Source of the DNA: Roseomonas sp. OT10
GTDB taxonomy: Bacteria > Pseudomonadota > Alphaproteobacteria > Acetobacterales > Acetobacteraceae
Reading direction: 5' to 3'
DNA length: 64,000 bases
NCBI RefSeq assembly: GCF_020991085.1
Contig: NZ_CP087720.1
Location: forward strand, 62,001-126,000
A model generated the notes under the pieces. The model had not been told where the DNA came from, ran no database searches, and saw only the letters and a list, made by a program, of their open reading frames with translations. Position numbers and translations under genes: made by a program. Below are positions 52,327-61,434 of this stretch, piece by piece. Each line of letters starts with the position of its first letter. Position 1 is the first letter of the stretch.

Positions 52327-52437
52327 TCCCGGATGGCGCACGGCAATGTGGCCGAAATCGTCCAGAACGCCTTCGTGTGCCAGGATGCGGTTAGCGATCA
52401 CGAGATCGCCCAGCAGCGCGTGGAGATCCTGGGTCAC
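52327..52437 (-). pseudogene. Class II aldolase/adducin family, N-terminal fragment
   Basis: GTG 52437 with AGGGAGA 6 bp upstream gives VTQDLHALLGDLVIANRILA, HEGVLDDFGHIAVRHPG. 'ANRILA.EGV.D.FGHIAVRHP' is the conserved start of class II aldolase-type enzymes; the His cluster needed for the metal site lies further on and is missing. It is 85 bp downstream of the FAD monooxygenase and was probably the next gene of that catabolic operon. Confidence 0.6.
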
Positions 52438-52522
52438 GCCAGATCTCCCTGCGAGGGCGAGGGCAGGCAAGACGGCTGACGGGGTAGGATAGGTTCCACA
52501 GGCATTTCCTCCTGATGACTTT

Positions 52523-54517
52523 TTAAAGGTCGCATGCGGACGGGCGGCATGCGGACAAAGATGTTGGCTCCCTTTCGCTGCCCTGTGCATCCAGCATGAA
52601 GCCGCGGAAAAATGTGGCGATGCCGGCATGATCGTCCAGTGGGAACACATGTGCCACATGTTGATCCGGCCGCACGATCACCACGCAGCCACGGCCGCGT
52701 TCGACGCTGCGGAGATCGAAGATATCAGGCCCGTTCCTCCTGTCGGCACAGAACACCTTCTCGTAGTCCGTTAGCCTGTATCGTCCCTTTGCGGGACGCA
52801 GCAGTGCGGGCAGGGCGCCGATGGCAATATCGCGATGCGGCTGCTGCAGGACCGCGCGCAGGTCGATCACCGTGTCGATGTCCTGGCCTGCCGGCGTGTA
52901 GCGCCGGATCGGTGAGGCGATGTCGTGCTCCAGGAATCGGCACAGCGCCTGGAGGCCCGAGGCCGGGTCGGCGGGGTCCTCCGCAGCGGCAAAGGCAAAG
53001 AGGCGCCAGCGCCCATCCGCCCTGACCGTGTGCCCCAGGTGCATCGGCTTGGCGTCCGCGAGCCGAATCACCGGCGCGGAATGGAAGCGCATGCCAATGG
53101 TGAAGCCTTGCGCGAGGTGCTGGTGCGTCGCCTCTCCCGTGATCCGAGAGGGTGGATACCGCATCGCCGTTCCGGCGGCAAATCGGCCCTGCTCAACGAA
53201 GTACTTCTGGAACTCGGCGGGATCAACGCCCTCGCTATTCGGATCATCAGGATCCTTCGGGGGCGCGGAAAACATCTTCGCCAGTTTGCGGTCGAAGGCA
53301 ATCAGTTCCTCAGCGACGGCGTGGCGTTCCGCGGAATAGGTCGTCAATAACGCTGGATCGGCCTGTTCACGTAGCACGGCCGCGAGCTTCCAGCCCAGGT
53401 TGAACGCGTCCTGCATGGAGACGTTCATGCCCTGTCCGGCCTTGGGACTGTGGGTATGGCAAGCGTCGCCAGCGATGAAGACAGTCGGCAGGCGCGTGCC
53501 CGCCTGCTCCACGGGTACGTCATCGAACCGCTCGCACATGCGCTGGCCAATCTCGTAAACCGACCACCACGCCACTTCCCTGACCTCCAGCGTGTAGGGC
53601 CGCAAGATGCGCTGTGCCGCTGCAATGAGGTGGTTGACATCGATGTTGCGGCTAGCGACGCGTTCGTCCTCGTTCAATTTGTCTAGCTCGATGTAGAGCC
53701 GCACGAGGTAGCCACCCTCGCGCGGGATGATCAGCATGTTGCCTTCCCGAGCGGAATGGATCACCGCTTTCAGCCGCATGTCGGGGAAATCGCTGACAGC
53801 GAGCACGTCCATCACGCCCCAGGCCTGGTTGGCGGAATCGCCGCGCAGCGTTACGCCCAGTGCCTGCCGCACCGCACTGCGCGCGCCGTCGCAGCCGATC
53901 ACGTAGCGGCAGCGGATCGTCTCGATCTTCCCTTCATGCCCGGGATCGATGCACTCGATGCGCGCGGTGACGGGGTGGGATGCCGCCTCGCTGGGCGGCG
54001 CGATCTCCAGCCCGGCTAAGCGGCGCTGGTAATCCGGTCGCACCGGCGCCGCGCCACGCCGCATGATGTCGAGGTAGAAGTCGTGAACGCGCGCCTGGTG
54101 GAGGATGACGTGCGGGAACTCGGACAGGCCGTCCTCGGTGTCCTGGATACGGCCGCTGCGCCGGATCGTCGAGCGGGCGGTGTCGTCGGGCTTCCAGAAC
54201 ACCGTCTCGTTGACCCAGTAGGCCTCGCGCAGCACACGCTCCGCGAAGCCGAAGGCATTGAACATCTCGATGGTGCGGCAGGCGATGCCGTCCGCTTGGC
54301 CCAGCAGCAGCGGGCCAGGCTTCTGCTCCACGATGCGTGTGGTGATGCCGGGGAAGGCGGAGAGCTGAGAAGCGAGCGTCAGTCCCGCCGGGCCGCAGCC
54401 GACGATCAGAACGTCCGTCACCTCCGGAAGAGGGAGGGGCGCGGCAGGCGCCACCGCACCGTCCGCCGCAGGCATGTCCGGATCGCCCGTACGGAAGCCG
54501 TTGAGGTGGAACTGCAT
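52523..54517 (-). CDS. FAD-dependent aromatic-ring monooxygenase (PheA/MobA type)
   Basis: 664 residues from ATG 54517 (GGAG 7 bp upstream; the ATG two codons earlier has no spacing). Rossmann motif VLIVGCGPAGLTLASQL, the GCDGARSAVRQALG (DG) motif, and FIAGDACHTHSPKAGQGMNV (GD motif), then a C-terminal thioredoxin-like domain (about 480-640). This is the build of phenol 2-monooxygenase and 3-hydroxybenzoate 4-monooxygenase, which hydroxylate phenolic rings with NADPH and O2. Exact substrate not readable. The MarR gene upstream in the same direction is its probable regulator. Confidence 0.82.
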   Translation of the reverse strand: MQFHLNGFRTGDPDMPAADGAVAPAAPLPLPEVTDVLIVGCGPAGLTLASQLSAFPGITTRIVEQKPGPLLLGQADGIACRTIEMFNAFGFAERVLREAYWVNETVFWKPDDTARSTIRRSGRIQDTEDGLSEFPHVILHQARVHDFYLDIMRRGAAPVRPDYQRRLAGLEIAPPSEAASHPVTARIECIDPGHEGKIETIRCRYVIGCDGARSAVRQALGVTLRGDSANQAWGVMDVLAVSDFPDMRLKAVIHSAREGNMLIIPREGGYLVRLYIELDKLNEDERVASRNIDVNHLIAAAQRILRPYTLEVREVAWWSVYEIGQRMCERFDDVPVEQAGTRLPTVFIAGDACHTHSPKAGQGMNVSMQDAFNLGWKLAAVLREQADPALLTTYSAERHAVAEELIAFDRKLAKMFSAPPKDPDDPNSEGVDPAEFQKYFVEQGRFAAGTAMRYPPSRITGEATHQHLAQGFTIGMRFHSAPVIRLADAKPMHLGHTVRADGRWRLFAFAAAEDPADPASGLQALCRFLEHDIASPIRRYTPAGQDIDTVIDLRAVLQQPHRDIAIGALPALLRPAKGRYRLTDYEKVFCADRRNGPDIFDLRSVERGRGCVVIVRPDQHVAHVFPLDDHAGIATFFRGFMLDAQGSEREPTSLSACRPSACDL

Positions 54518-54673
54518 GCTCATCTCCAGTGGACGGCCTTCGATGGCGGCCGAAGATGTGCAGAGCCTGTGACGCGGCACGCGATGAGACGGGGGCGTCG
54601 GTGGGCTTGCACGTCATCCTCTCTTGCGCGCTTCTTCAGCGCTAACGGATGAATGCATAAAGTACGTATACGC

Positions 54674-55111
54674 TCAATCGGTTGCCGGCGGCTGCCTGAC
54701 AAACTTCTTCAGGAGAGCGATGAACTGCGCCTGCTCCGCCCGCGACAGGGGCTGCATCATCTCCGCCTGCGCCGCCACTACGCGGGCATCGATGGTCCGG
54801 AGCAGCATCGCCCCGCTCTTGGTCAGCGTCACGCTCTTCACCCGCCGGTCGTGGCGCGAAGGCTGGCGCGCAATCAGGCCCTTCGCCTCCAGTCGGTCGA
54901 GCACGCCGCCGAGCGTGGCCTTGTCGAAAGCGATCAGCTCCGAGAGCCGCGTCGCGTCGATGCCAGGCTGGGCGGCGACGGCCGTCATCGCGGCGTACTG
55001 CACGGAGGTGATGTCGTATCCAGAGAGATGGGCGGTGAAGATGGCGCCCGAAACTTGGTGTGCCCGGCGGATCAGATGGCCGGGCATGTCGTACATTGCG
55101 TCTATCAACAT
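54674..55111 (-). CDS. MarR-family transcriptional regulator
   Basis: 145 residues with a MarR winged helix: ITSVQYAAMTAVAAQPGIDA, TRLSELIAFDKATLGGVLDR, LEAKGLIARQPSRHDRRVKS (the DxR wing) and a C-terminal dimer helix. Such regulators release their operators on binding phenolic acids. It lies 156 bp upstream of the monooxygenase, same strand. Confidence 0.88.
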   Translation of the reverse strand: MLIDAMYDMPGHLIRRAHQVSGAIFTAHLSGYDITSVQYAAMTAVAAQPGIDATRLSELIAFDKATLGGVLDRLEAKGLIARQPSRHDRRVKSVTLTKSGAMLLRTIDARVVAAQAEMMQPLSRAEQAQFIALLKKFVRQPPATD

Positions 55112-55257
55112 CAGGCGTTCCGCGGCGGTTGGGGCAGCAGAGCCTCTAGAGCAGATCGCACCGAAGGGAAATCGCTACCGGGGCTGAGCCCTCCACCCTG
55201 CCGTCCTGCACGGCTCCCGCGCCTGTGGCCAAGGGCCGACCCATCGGGTGTGCGCCG

Positions 55258-56583
55258 TTATCCCGGAAAGCGCTGCCCGACCCAGCGCGCGATATAGTCG
55301 AACATGTTGCGGACGCTGTTCTGGAACGCATCGGGGTTTGCGTCGCATGTCCGGCAAGGCGTGAAGCCGTGTGTGGCGCCCTCGATGAAGACCAGGTCCT
55401 TGTCGGCACTACGAGCGGCCTCGAACTCTTCCTCGGAGTCGCGGATGAACAGGTAGCCCGTCATGCCCATGATGAGGAGCGGCTTGCTGATGCTGCCCAC
55501 GGCGCAGACCGTGGAGTTGTTCGATGAGCAATGGTCGATGCCGTCGAGGGAGTTGATGGAGCGCACCGCCTGCGTGCTGAGGTAGGAGCGGATGGACAGC
55601 AGCTTGGTGCCGCGGTCGAAGCTGTTGGTGGTCGCGAAGGTGTCCAGCTCCGGCGGGCTGACCGATTGGACGATCTGGCGCAGGATGCTGCCATCGTTGC
55701 GGAGCAGTTGCTGTGGCCGCATCGTGCGGCGCAGTGGCGCGGCCGTGTCCAGGCTGTGCAACTGCGACGCGCCGCCGGGGCCAGGCCCGGGATTGCCTCC
55801 GTGCGGGATGACAACGATGTCGTTGTCGGGGTACGGTCCGCGCCCTTCGGCGATGCGCTGGCGGCGGGCCAGCACGTCGTCAGTCAGCCGGTTCATGCGG
55901 GCCGATTGTGCAGCGTAGTACCGGGCCTGGAACTCCGCCGTGTAGCGGGAGGAGCCGTTTGGATCATAGCCGTTCGCCGGCTTGTAAGGGTCCAGGCCCG
56001 GGTCGAACCGGCCGGGCGTCTCGTCCAGCACGGCGCCGTTCAGGCTGCGGAGCAGGATCACCGGCACGCCGGGATGCGCGTCCGCCAGGATCAGGGCGTC
56101 CGCGGACGGCAGGCCGGCCAGGTCGTCGCGGCAAGGAACCAGCTTGCGGGGATCCTGGCAGAATGCGGTGCCGGCCTCGGCCACGGCCTGGTAGAAGCTC
56201 AGTGTCGGGCCGCCGCCGCTGTGCCCCAATAGGACGATGCTGCGGATGCCCGGCTGCCGGCGCAGAAAGGCGACGCCTTCCTTGACGTCGAGCGCGATGC
56301 GGTCCCAGTCCACCAACAGCTCGTTATTGACGAAGCGCGTGTTCATGCAGAGCGCGGCAAAGCCACGCCGCGGCAGCTCCGTGCAGCCGATGTGCCGCAG
56401 GTAGTCCGATGTCCTGTGGACGATCAGGAACGCCACATGCGCGTTCCGGCCTTCCGGCCGGTAAAACAGACCCTGTGCTGCGCCCAGGGGAACATGGCTC
56501 GGAGCTACCTGCGCCTGTGCCGGGCCGGCAAGGCCCATCGCAGCCAGGACGGCCAGGGCCGTGATCCGGATTCTTCGTTTCAT
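55258..56583 (-). CDS. Exported alpha/beta hydrolase
   Basis: 441 residues with a Sec signal peptide (MKRRIRITALAVLAAMGLAG, PAQAQ). Nucleophile elbow IVLLGHSGGGPTLSFY (GHSGGG), Asp region IMGMTGYLFIRDSEEEFEAA, and catalytic His in FIEGATHGFTPC. Central part has a large insertion (about 190-290). Acts in the periplasm on an ester or amide, possibly releasing the aromatic acid used by neighbouring genes. IS5 copy 5 sits 11 bp upstream of its ATG, so its promoter is displaced. Confidence 0.72.
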   Translation of the reverse strand: MKRRIRITALAVLAAMGLAGPAQAQVAPSHVPLGAAQGLFYRPEGRNAHVAFLIVHRTSDYLRHIGCTELPRRGFAALCMNTRFVNNELLVDWDRIALDVKEGVAFLRRQPGIRSIVLLGHSGGGPTLSFYQAVAEAGTAFCQDPRKLVPCRDDLAGLPSADALILADAHPGVPVILLRSLNGAVLDETPGRFDPGLDPYKPANGYDPNGSSRYTAEFQARYYAAQSARMNRLTDDVLARRQRIAEGRGPYPDNDIVVIPHGGNPGPGPGGASQLHSLDTAAPLRRTMRPQQLLRNDGSILRQIVQSVSPPELDTFATTNSFDRGTKLLSIRSYLSTQAVRSINSLDGIDHCSSNNSTVCAVGSISKPLLIMGMTGYLFIRDSEEEFEAARSADKDLVFIEGATHGFTPCRTCDANPDAFQNSVRNMFDYIARWVGQRFPG

Positions 56584-56596
56584 CGTAACCTCCTGA

Positions 56597-57550
56597 GAGC
56601 CTGATCCGAAATTAAGTTGAGTGGTATCAGCGGGTTAGCTTGACGCCAGCCCAGGTCATTGATTCAGGGGTTTTTGCGAAAACTTCCGGAGATCAACGAT
56701 GTGGACCGATACCACTCGGGCGCAGTATGCCCGTGCGGAACTGGCTTTGCCAAGCGATTTGACCGATGCCGAATGGGCACTGCTGGAGCCGTTCTTTCCG
56801 CCAGCATCGCATGTGGGCCGCCCGCGCAAGTGGCCACTCAGGCGGATTGTCGAGGCGATCCTGTATCTGCTGCGTGGCGGCCTGCCGTGGCGGATGCTGC
56901 CGCCCTGCTTTCCGCCGGTCTCGACGGTGCGGCGCTGGTTCTACCTGTGGCGGGACAATAGGCTGTGGTTGTCATTGAACCATGCTCTGTTGCTGATCGC
57001 CCGTGAGGGGACGGGTCGCGAAGCCTCGCCCAGCGCCGGGGTAATCGACAGCCAAAGCGTCAAAACCACGGAAAGCGGCGGACCTCGGGGCTATGATGCG
57101 GGCAAGAAGACCAAGGGCCGCAAGCGCCACATCCTGACCGACACCGACGGCAATCTCGTCCATGCGGTAGTCCACACCGCCGACATCCAGGACCGTGACG
57201 GTGCGCCGCTGGTGCTGGCCGAGATCATCAAGCGCTTCCCGTGGCTGCGCCATGTCTTCGCCGATGGTGGATATGCTGGCGACAAGCTCAGGGACGCCCT
57301 CCGGCGGATCGGCAAATGGACCGTCGAGATCGTCAAACGGTCAGATGCCGCAAGAGGGTTTGTCGTCCTCCCGCGCCGTTGGGTTGTCGAACGCACACTG
57401 GCTTGGCTCAATCGGAACCGCCGCCTCGCCAAGGACTTCGAGCAGACCATCGCATCGGCTACCGCATGGCTCTTCATCGCCTCGATCCAGCTCTTCGCAC
57501 GCCGCATCGCAAGGCCATGAAATCACGCCGGATAATTATGAATCAGACTC
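56597..57550 (+). mobile_element. IS5-family element, copy 5 of 6
   Basis: Target duplication TGA at 56594-56596 and 57551-57553. It separates the hydrolase gene from its upstream DNA. Confidence 0.95.
56699..57520 (+). CDS. IS5-family transposase (copy 5)
   Basis: Identical predicted product to the other copies; divergent from the hydrolase gene. Confidence 0.95.
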   Translation: MWTDTTRAQYARAELALPSDLTDAEWALLEPFFPPASHVGRPRKWPLRRIVEAILYLLRGGLPWRMLPPCFPPVSTVRRWFYLWRDNRLWLSLNHALLLIAREGTGREASPSAGVIDSQSVKTTESGGPRGYDAGKKTKGRKRHILTDTDGNLVHAVVHTADIQDRDGAPLVLAEIIKRFPWLRHVFADGGYAGDKLRDALRRIGKWTVEIVKRSDAARGFVVLPRRWVVERTLAWLNRNRRLAKDFEQTIASATAWLFIASIQLFARRIARP

Positions 57551-57618
57551 TGAGACATAGGCGCCGTTGTCCCCGGTGCTGTCCGTGTGAATCCTCGTGG
57601 CGTGCCACGCCGCCAGGG

Positions 57619-57760
57619 CTAGAGCCTTCCGGCGGCTTCCAGGTAGCTGAGGTCGGTGTAGTCGCCGGCTGAGGCAGGGTGCCCGACATCAGCCGTCCGA
57701 CCTGGGATGCATTGCCGAATTGGATAATCTCCGCCTCGATGCCCGCGCGCCTGAACCGCC
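57619..57760 (-). pseudogene. Internally deleted ABC substrate-binding protein remnant
   Basis: One frame gives FRRAGIEAEIIQFGNASQVG, RLMSG, matching the N-terminal 'GYF...AGL.VE....GN..Q....L.SG' of NMT1/TauA-type binding proteins. About 15 codons later another frame gives DYTDLSYLEAAGRL and a stop, a typical C-terminus of the same family. About 250 residues between them are missing. The rest of 57761-58032 has no gene. Confidence 0.35.
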
Positions 57761-58032
57761 CGTTGCGGGCACCGCCCAGAAAGAGACGTAGAAAAAGGTC
57801 CGGGAAACGATTGCCACTGCGAGGCGACGTTGCGCGCGCCCCGTGACGGCCGGGCGCGCCTGTGCCCGGCCCGCGCATTCCTGGCGCCAGCGCCGCCAGG
57901 GAAGGGCCCGAGCCGGACAGCAGGGAACGCCAATGACGGCCGGCCCGCACGCCGGCAGCATCCGCACCGCACATGCCGTGTGGCTCCCTTTCGCGACGAG
58001 AACCGCGCCCTGGCTGCCACGGACAGGGTGGC

Positions 58033-59508
58033 TTATCCGTCGATGGTTACGCTGACGGTCTTCACCTGCGTATAGGCCAGGAGCTCTTCCAGGCTTTCCT
58101 CCCGCCCGATGCCGGACTGCTTGAAGCCGCCGAACGGGACGCCGAGGAAGTGGTCGGAGCTGTTGTTGATCCAGACGGTGCCGGCCTCGAGCCGCGCCGC
58201 GATGCGGTGGGCTCGCGCGACGTCCCGGGTCCAGACGGAGGCGGTGAGGCCGAACTCCACGCCGTTGGCGTCGTCCAGCATCGCCGCCTCGTCGTCCCAT
58301 CGCAGGATGGACAGGACCGGGCCGAAGATTTCCTCCCGCGCGATCTTCATGCGCATGGTGACGCCGCTGAACACCGTCGGCAGCACAAAGTGGCCGCGCG
58401 CCAGCGCCGGGTCGTCGGATCGAGCACCGCCGGCGACGAGCGTCGCCCCTTCCTCCCGCGCGGAGGCGATGTAGCCCATCACCTTGTCGTACTGCGCCTG
58501 GCTGACCAGGCAGCCCATGCGGGTTGCCGGATCGGTGGGCAGGCCGGGGCGGATGGCGGCGATCTGGCGGCGGACTTCCTCCACCACCGCGTCGTGGATA
58601 TCGGCATGCAGGAAAGCGCGAGATGTCGAGCCACAGGACTGGCCGCACCAGGGGAAGTTCATGCCCTTGATCATGCCGGCCGCCACCTTGGCGGGGTCGG
58701 CGTCCGGATAGGCGATCAGCGCGTTCTTGCCGCCCAGTTCGAGCAAGCAGGGCACCACGCGCTCGGCCGCCGCGCGCAGCACCGCCTTGCCGGCCGCCAC
58801 CGAGCCGACCAGCCCGATCTTGTCGACGCCGGGATGCGAGACGAGGGCCGCCCCTGTATCGCGGTCCCCCGACAGCACATTGAAGACGCCGGGCGGGAAA
58901 TGGTCGCCGGCCAGCTCCATCAGCCGGAGCGCGGACAGGGGCGCCTGCTCGGGTGTCTTGACCACCACGCAGTTGCCCGCGGCCAGGGGTGCCGCCGCGC
59001 GCCAGGTGGCGAACATCAGCGGGTGGTTGTAGGCGATGATCTTGGCCACCACACCCCAGGGCTGGCGCAGCGTGTAGTTCAGGACGCCATCGCCGGAGGG
59101 GATGGTCTCGCCTTTGGCTTCGGTGGCCAGACCGGCAAAAAGGTCGAAGCCCGCGGCGGCGATGGCCACGTCCTTGATGAGGTCGGTGACAGGGTTACCG
59201 CCATCGACGGCATCCACCAGTGCCAGTTCCTCGGCGTGCGCGCGAAGGATGGTCGCGAACTCGCGCAGATAGCTCGCCCGCTGCACCGGCTTCAGCGCGG
59301 CCCAGGCGGGAAAGGCGGCGCGCGCGGCGGACACGGCGGCATCCACGTCGTCGGCGCCCGCGATCTCCGCATGGCCGAGGGCCTCGCCAGTAGCAGGGCT
59401 GGTCAGGTCCAGCACCCGGCCGGAAGCGGCCACATGGAACCGCCCGCCGTAGAACAGACCCCGGTTCCGCGGCAAGGTCACGGTGGACGGTGCAGTCAGG
59501 TCATGCAT
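58033..59508 (-). CDS. NAD(P)-dependent aldehyde dehydrogenase
   Basis: 491 residues, full ALDH fold. N-terminal LPRNRGLFYGGRF, cofactor region PWGVVAKIIAYNHPLMFATW, catalytic Glu in LLELGGKNALIAYPD, catalytic Cys in FPWCGQSCGSTSRAFLH, then EEIFGPVLSILRWDDE and PFGGFKQSGIGREESLEELL. Oxidises an aldehyde to the acid; the exact substrate is not readable. Leftward, with a 6-bp dyad about 90 bp upstream of ATG 59508. Confidence 0.9.
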   Translation of the reverse strand: MHDLTAPSTVTLPRNRGLFYGGRFHVAASGRVLDLTSPATGEALGHAEIAGADDVDAAVSAARAAFPAWAALKPVQRASYLREFATILRAHAEELALVDAVDGGNPVTDLIKDVAIAAAGFDLFAGLATEAKGETIPSGDGVLNYTLRQPWGVVAKIIAYNHPLMFATWRAAAPLAAGNCVVVKTPEQAPLSALRLMELAGDHFPPGVFNVLSGDRDTGAALVSHPGVDKIGLVGSVAAGKAVLRAAAERVVPCLLELGGKNALIAYPDADPAKVAAGMIKGMNFPWCGQSCGSTSRAFLHADIHDAVVEEVRRQIAAIRPGLPTDPATRMGCLVSQAQYDKVMGYIASAREEGATLVAGGARSDDPALARGHFVLPTVFSGVTMRMKIAREEIFGPVLSILRWDDEAAMLDDANGVEFGLTASVWTRDVARAHRIAARLEAGTVWINNSSDHFLGVPFGGFKQSGIGREESLEELLAYTQVKTVSVTIDG

Positions 59509-59599
59509 GGACGCGGAGCTTTCCCCATTCTTCCGCCAGGCATACCGGAACCCGCCGGGCAGGAACTCGGTCCGGCGCCCGGTCTGCTTGGGCTTTATT

Positions 59600-59615
59600 G
59601 CTTAGCCACCTAAGC
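59600..59615. promoter_or_regulatory. Candidate MarR-type operator upstream of the ALDH gene
   Basis: GCTTAG (59600-59605) and CTAAGC (59610-59615) are perfect inverted arms around CCAC, within an AT-rich stretch. CTTAG/CTAAG dyads are common MarR-family targets. The site is in the 188-bp spacer between the M20 peptidase stop and the dehydrogenase start. Confidence 0.45.
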
Positions 59616-59696
59616 TATACTGCCCCAGCCGATGACGCGCCGCAAGGCTTTCCGTGGACAGGCGGGACGGATGAGGCCGCGCAGTGCTCCAGGCTT

Positions 59697-61100
59697 TCAG
59701 ACGGGATGCGGGCGGCTTTCGCCGATATCCCAGAATACGCCCGCCATCAGACGCAGACCCTCGCGGTATAGGGAAGCAAGGCCGTGCTCATCCGGGCCGT
59801 GCTGGCCGCAGCCGCCATAGGACATAGGGAGCCACATGACAGGCACGCCGAGGACGTCCTTGAAGAACTCGGAAGGCCCCGAGGCACCAATGTTGGGGAT
59901 GATGTTGGCAGCGTGGCCTGCCGTCCGCTCCATGGATGCCGCCACCAGCTTCACCCAGGGGTTGTCGGGATCGGTGCGGGACGGCGGGAACATGTCGCGC
60001 TCATCGACGGGCACCACCTGCACCTCCGGGAAGCCCTGGGCGGCGAGATGCGCCCGCAGGGCAGGCACGACATCGGCGGCGGGCACATCCACGGTATGGC
60101 GGAGCTGGATGCGCGCCCGCGCCGTGCCCGACACTGCGCCGACCGGGCTTTCTGGCTGGCCGGAGATGCTGGCAAGCACGATGGCGCTGCTCCACATGTA
60201 AATGCGTTCGGAGCGGGAGAGGCCTGGCTCGCCCCATCCCTCGTCAGGAACGGGCGTGCCAGGCAGGTCGTCGATGACGACGTTGCGGCTCGCCTCGCGG
60301 ACTGGCTGGGGGATCTCCTTCGGCGTCCAGCCTGGCACCAGGATGCGCCCATGGCGCGAGATGATGCTGGCGATGGCATGGGACAGGATCACCGGTGGGT
60401 CGGCCAGCAGGCCGCCCCAATGGCCGGAATGGTGGCTGCCCTGGCGCAGGTCCACCACCAGGTCGATGGCGATGCCGCCGCGGGTGCCGAGGGTGATGTC
60501 CGGGACTCGAAGCGACTGGCGCGGCCCGTCCAGCGCAATGAAGACGTCTGCGGCGCAGGCTTCCCGATGTCGTTGCAGGAACTCCAGCAGGCCAGGCGAG
60601 CCGGCTTCCTCGCCGGTCTCGATGAAGGCCTTGACGTTGAAGCCAAGCCGGCCGCCGCGCTCCGCCAGAACAGCGCGGATGGCATCCAGCGCGATTAGGT
60701 GCTGCCCCTTGTTGTCCACGGTGCCGCGGCCGTAGATGCGCTCGCCCTCGATCGTGAGGGTCCAGGGGTCGAGGCCCTCACGCCAGCGCTCCGGCATGGC
60801 GCGCACGACGTCGCCGTGGCCATAGAGCAGCACGGTGGGCAGCGTCGGGTCCTCTATCCGCGTGCCCAGCAGAACGGGGCCGTGTTCCGGTTTGGGATTG
60901 TCCAGGACTTGGTTCCGGAAACCCAGCTCCGCGATCATTGGGCCCAGGACGCCATGGCAGTAGTGTTCGAGATCGGCCTTGTGCCGTAGCGGATGGCTTT
61001 CGGTCGGGACGGCGACGAGTGCCCGCAAGCGCTCAATGAAGGCACCGCCATCAAATTCCTCGCGGGCGCGCATGATCGCGCCTTCTCTGGTTGCAGTCAT
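59697..61100 (-). CDS. M20-family metallopeptidase/amidohydrolase
   Basis: 467 residues. Two-zinc site visible: His in LLYGHGDVV, Asp in YGRGTVDNKGQ, Glu pair in FIETGEEAGSPG, Asp in VFIALDGPRQS, His near the end in YGGCGQHGPDEHG. Dimerisation lid between about 210 and 350 (RQGSHHSGHWGGLLADPPVI). M20 enzymes cleave dipeptides or N-acyl amides; here it may act on an amide intermediate of the neighbouring catabolic genes. No signal peptide. Same strand as the dehydrogenase. Confidence 0.88.
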   Translation of the reverse strand: MTATREGAIMRAREEFDGGAFIERLRALVAVPTESHPLRHKADLEHYCHGVLGPMIAELGFRNQVLDNPKPEHGPVLLGTRIEDPTLPTVLLYGHGDVVRAMPERWREGLDPWTLTIEGERIYGRGTVDNKGQHLIALDAIRAVLAERGGRLGFNVKAFIETGEEAGSPGLLEFLQRHREACAADVFIALDGPRQSLRVPDITLGTRGGIAIDLVVDLRQGSHHSGHWGGLLADPPVILSHAIASIISRHGRILVPGWTPKEIPQPVREASRNVVIDDLPGTPVPDEGWGEPGLSRSERIYMWSSAIVLASISGQPESPVGAVSGTARARIQLRHTVDVPAADVVPALRAHLAAQGFPEVQVVPVDERDMFPPSRTDPDNPWVKLVAASMERTAGHAANIIPNIGASGPSEFFKDVLGVPVMWLPMSYGGCGQHGPDEHGLASLYREGLRLMAGVFWDIGESRPHPV

Positions 61101-61434
61101 TCAGTCAGCTCCGTGACGAAACTTCGCTCAAGGCGTCCGGGCCGGATCGTTCGGGCGTCGTCGCCCACCTGCCGCCTGCTGGCGTAAGGAGAAACGCCTG
61201 ATGCGAGCGAACATCCGGCCGCACACAGGCGCGCAGCACAGTGCGCTTGGCCATTAAGCAAAGCTTGTCGGGACATGTCGGTCAACCGCTCTCGTCGATG
61301 TCGAAATAGGTGGAGGGCGGATGAATGGGCTCCGTGTCCGAGCATCAGGGCCAGCGTCCAGCACCTGCATGCGGCCGTCGTGCTAGAGGCGCAGCCCGTG
61401 TGATCGCCTTCGCGGCGCCTTTATCTGCCCGCAC
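61101..61434. other. Gene-free spacer upstream of the M20 gene
   Basis: Both strands hold only short frames without ribosome sites. It should contain the promoter for the leftward M20-ALDH genes, but no clear -35/-10 pair or dyad stands out. It ends at the IS701/IS4-like element. Confidence 0.5.

Noticed and set aside
57689-58648. 319-codon frame covering the end of the dehydrogenase gene and the spacer
   Set aside because: Out of frame with the clearly conserved dehydrogenase and composed of Arg/Pro-rich shadow sequence.
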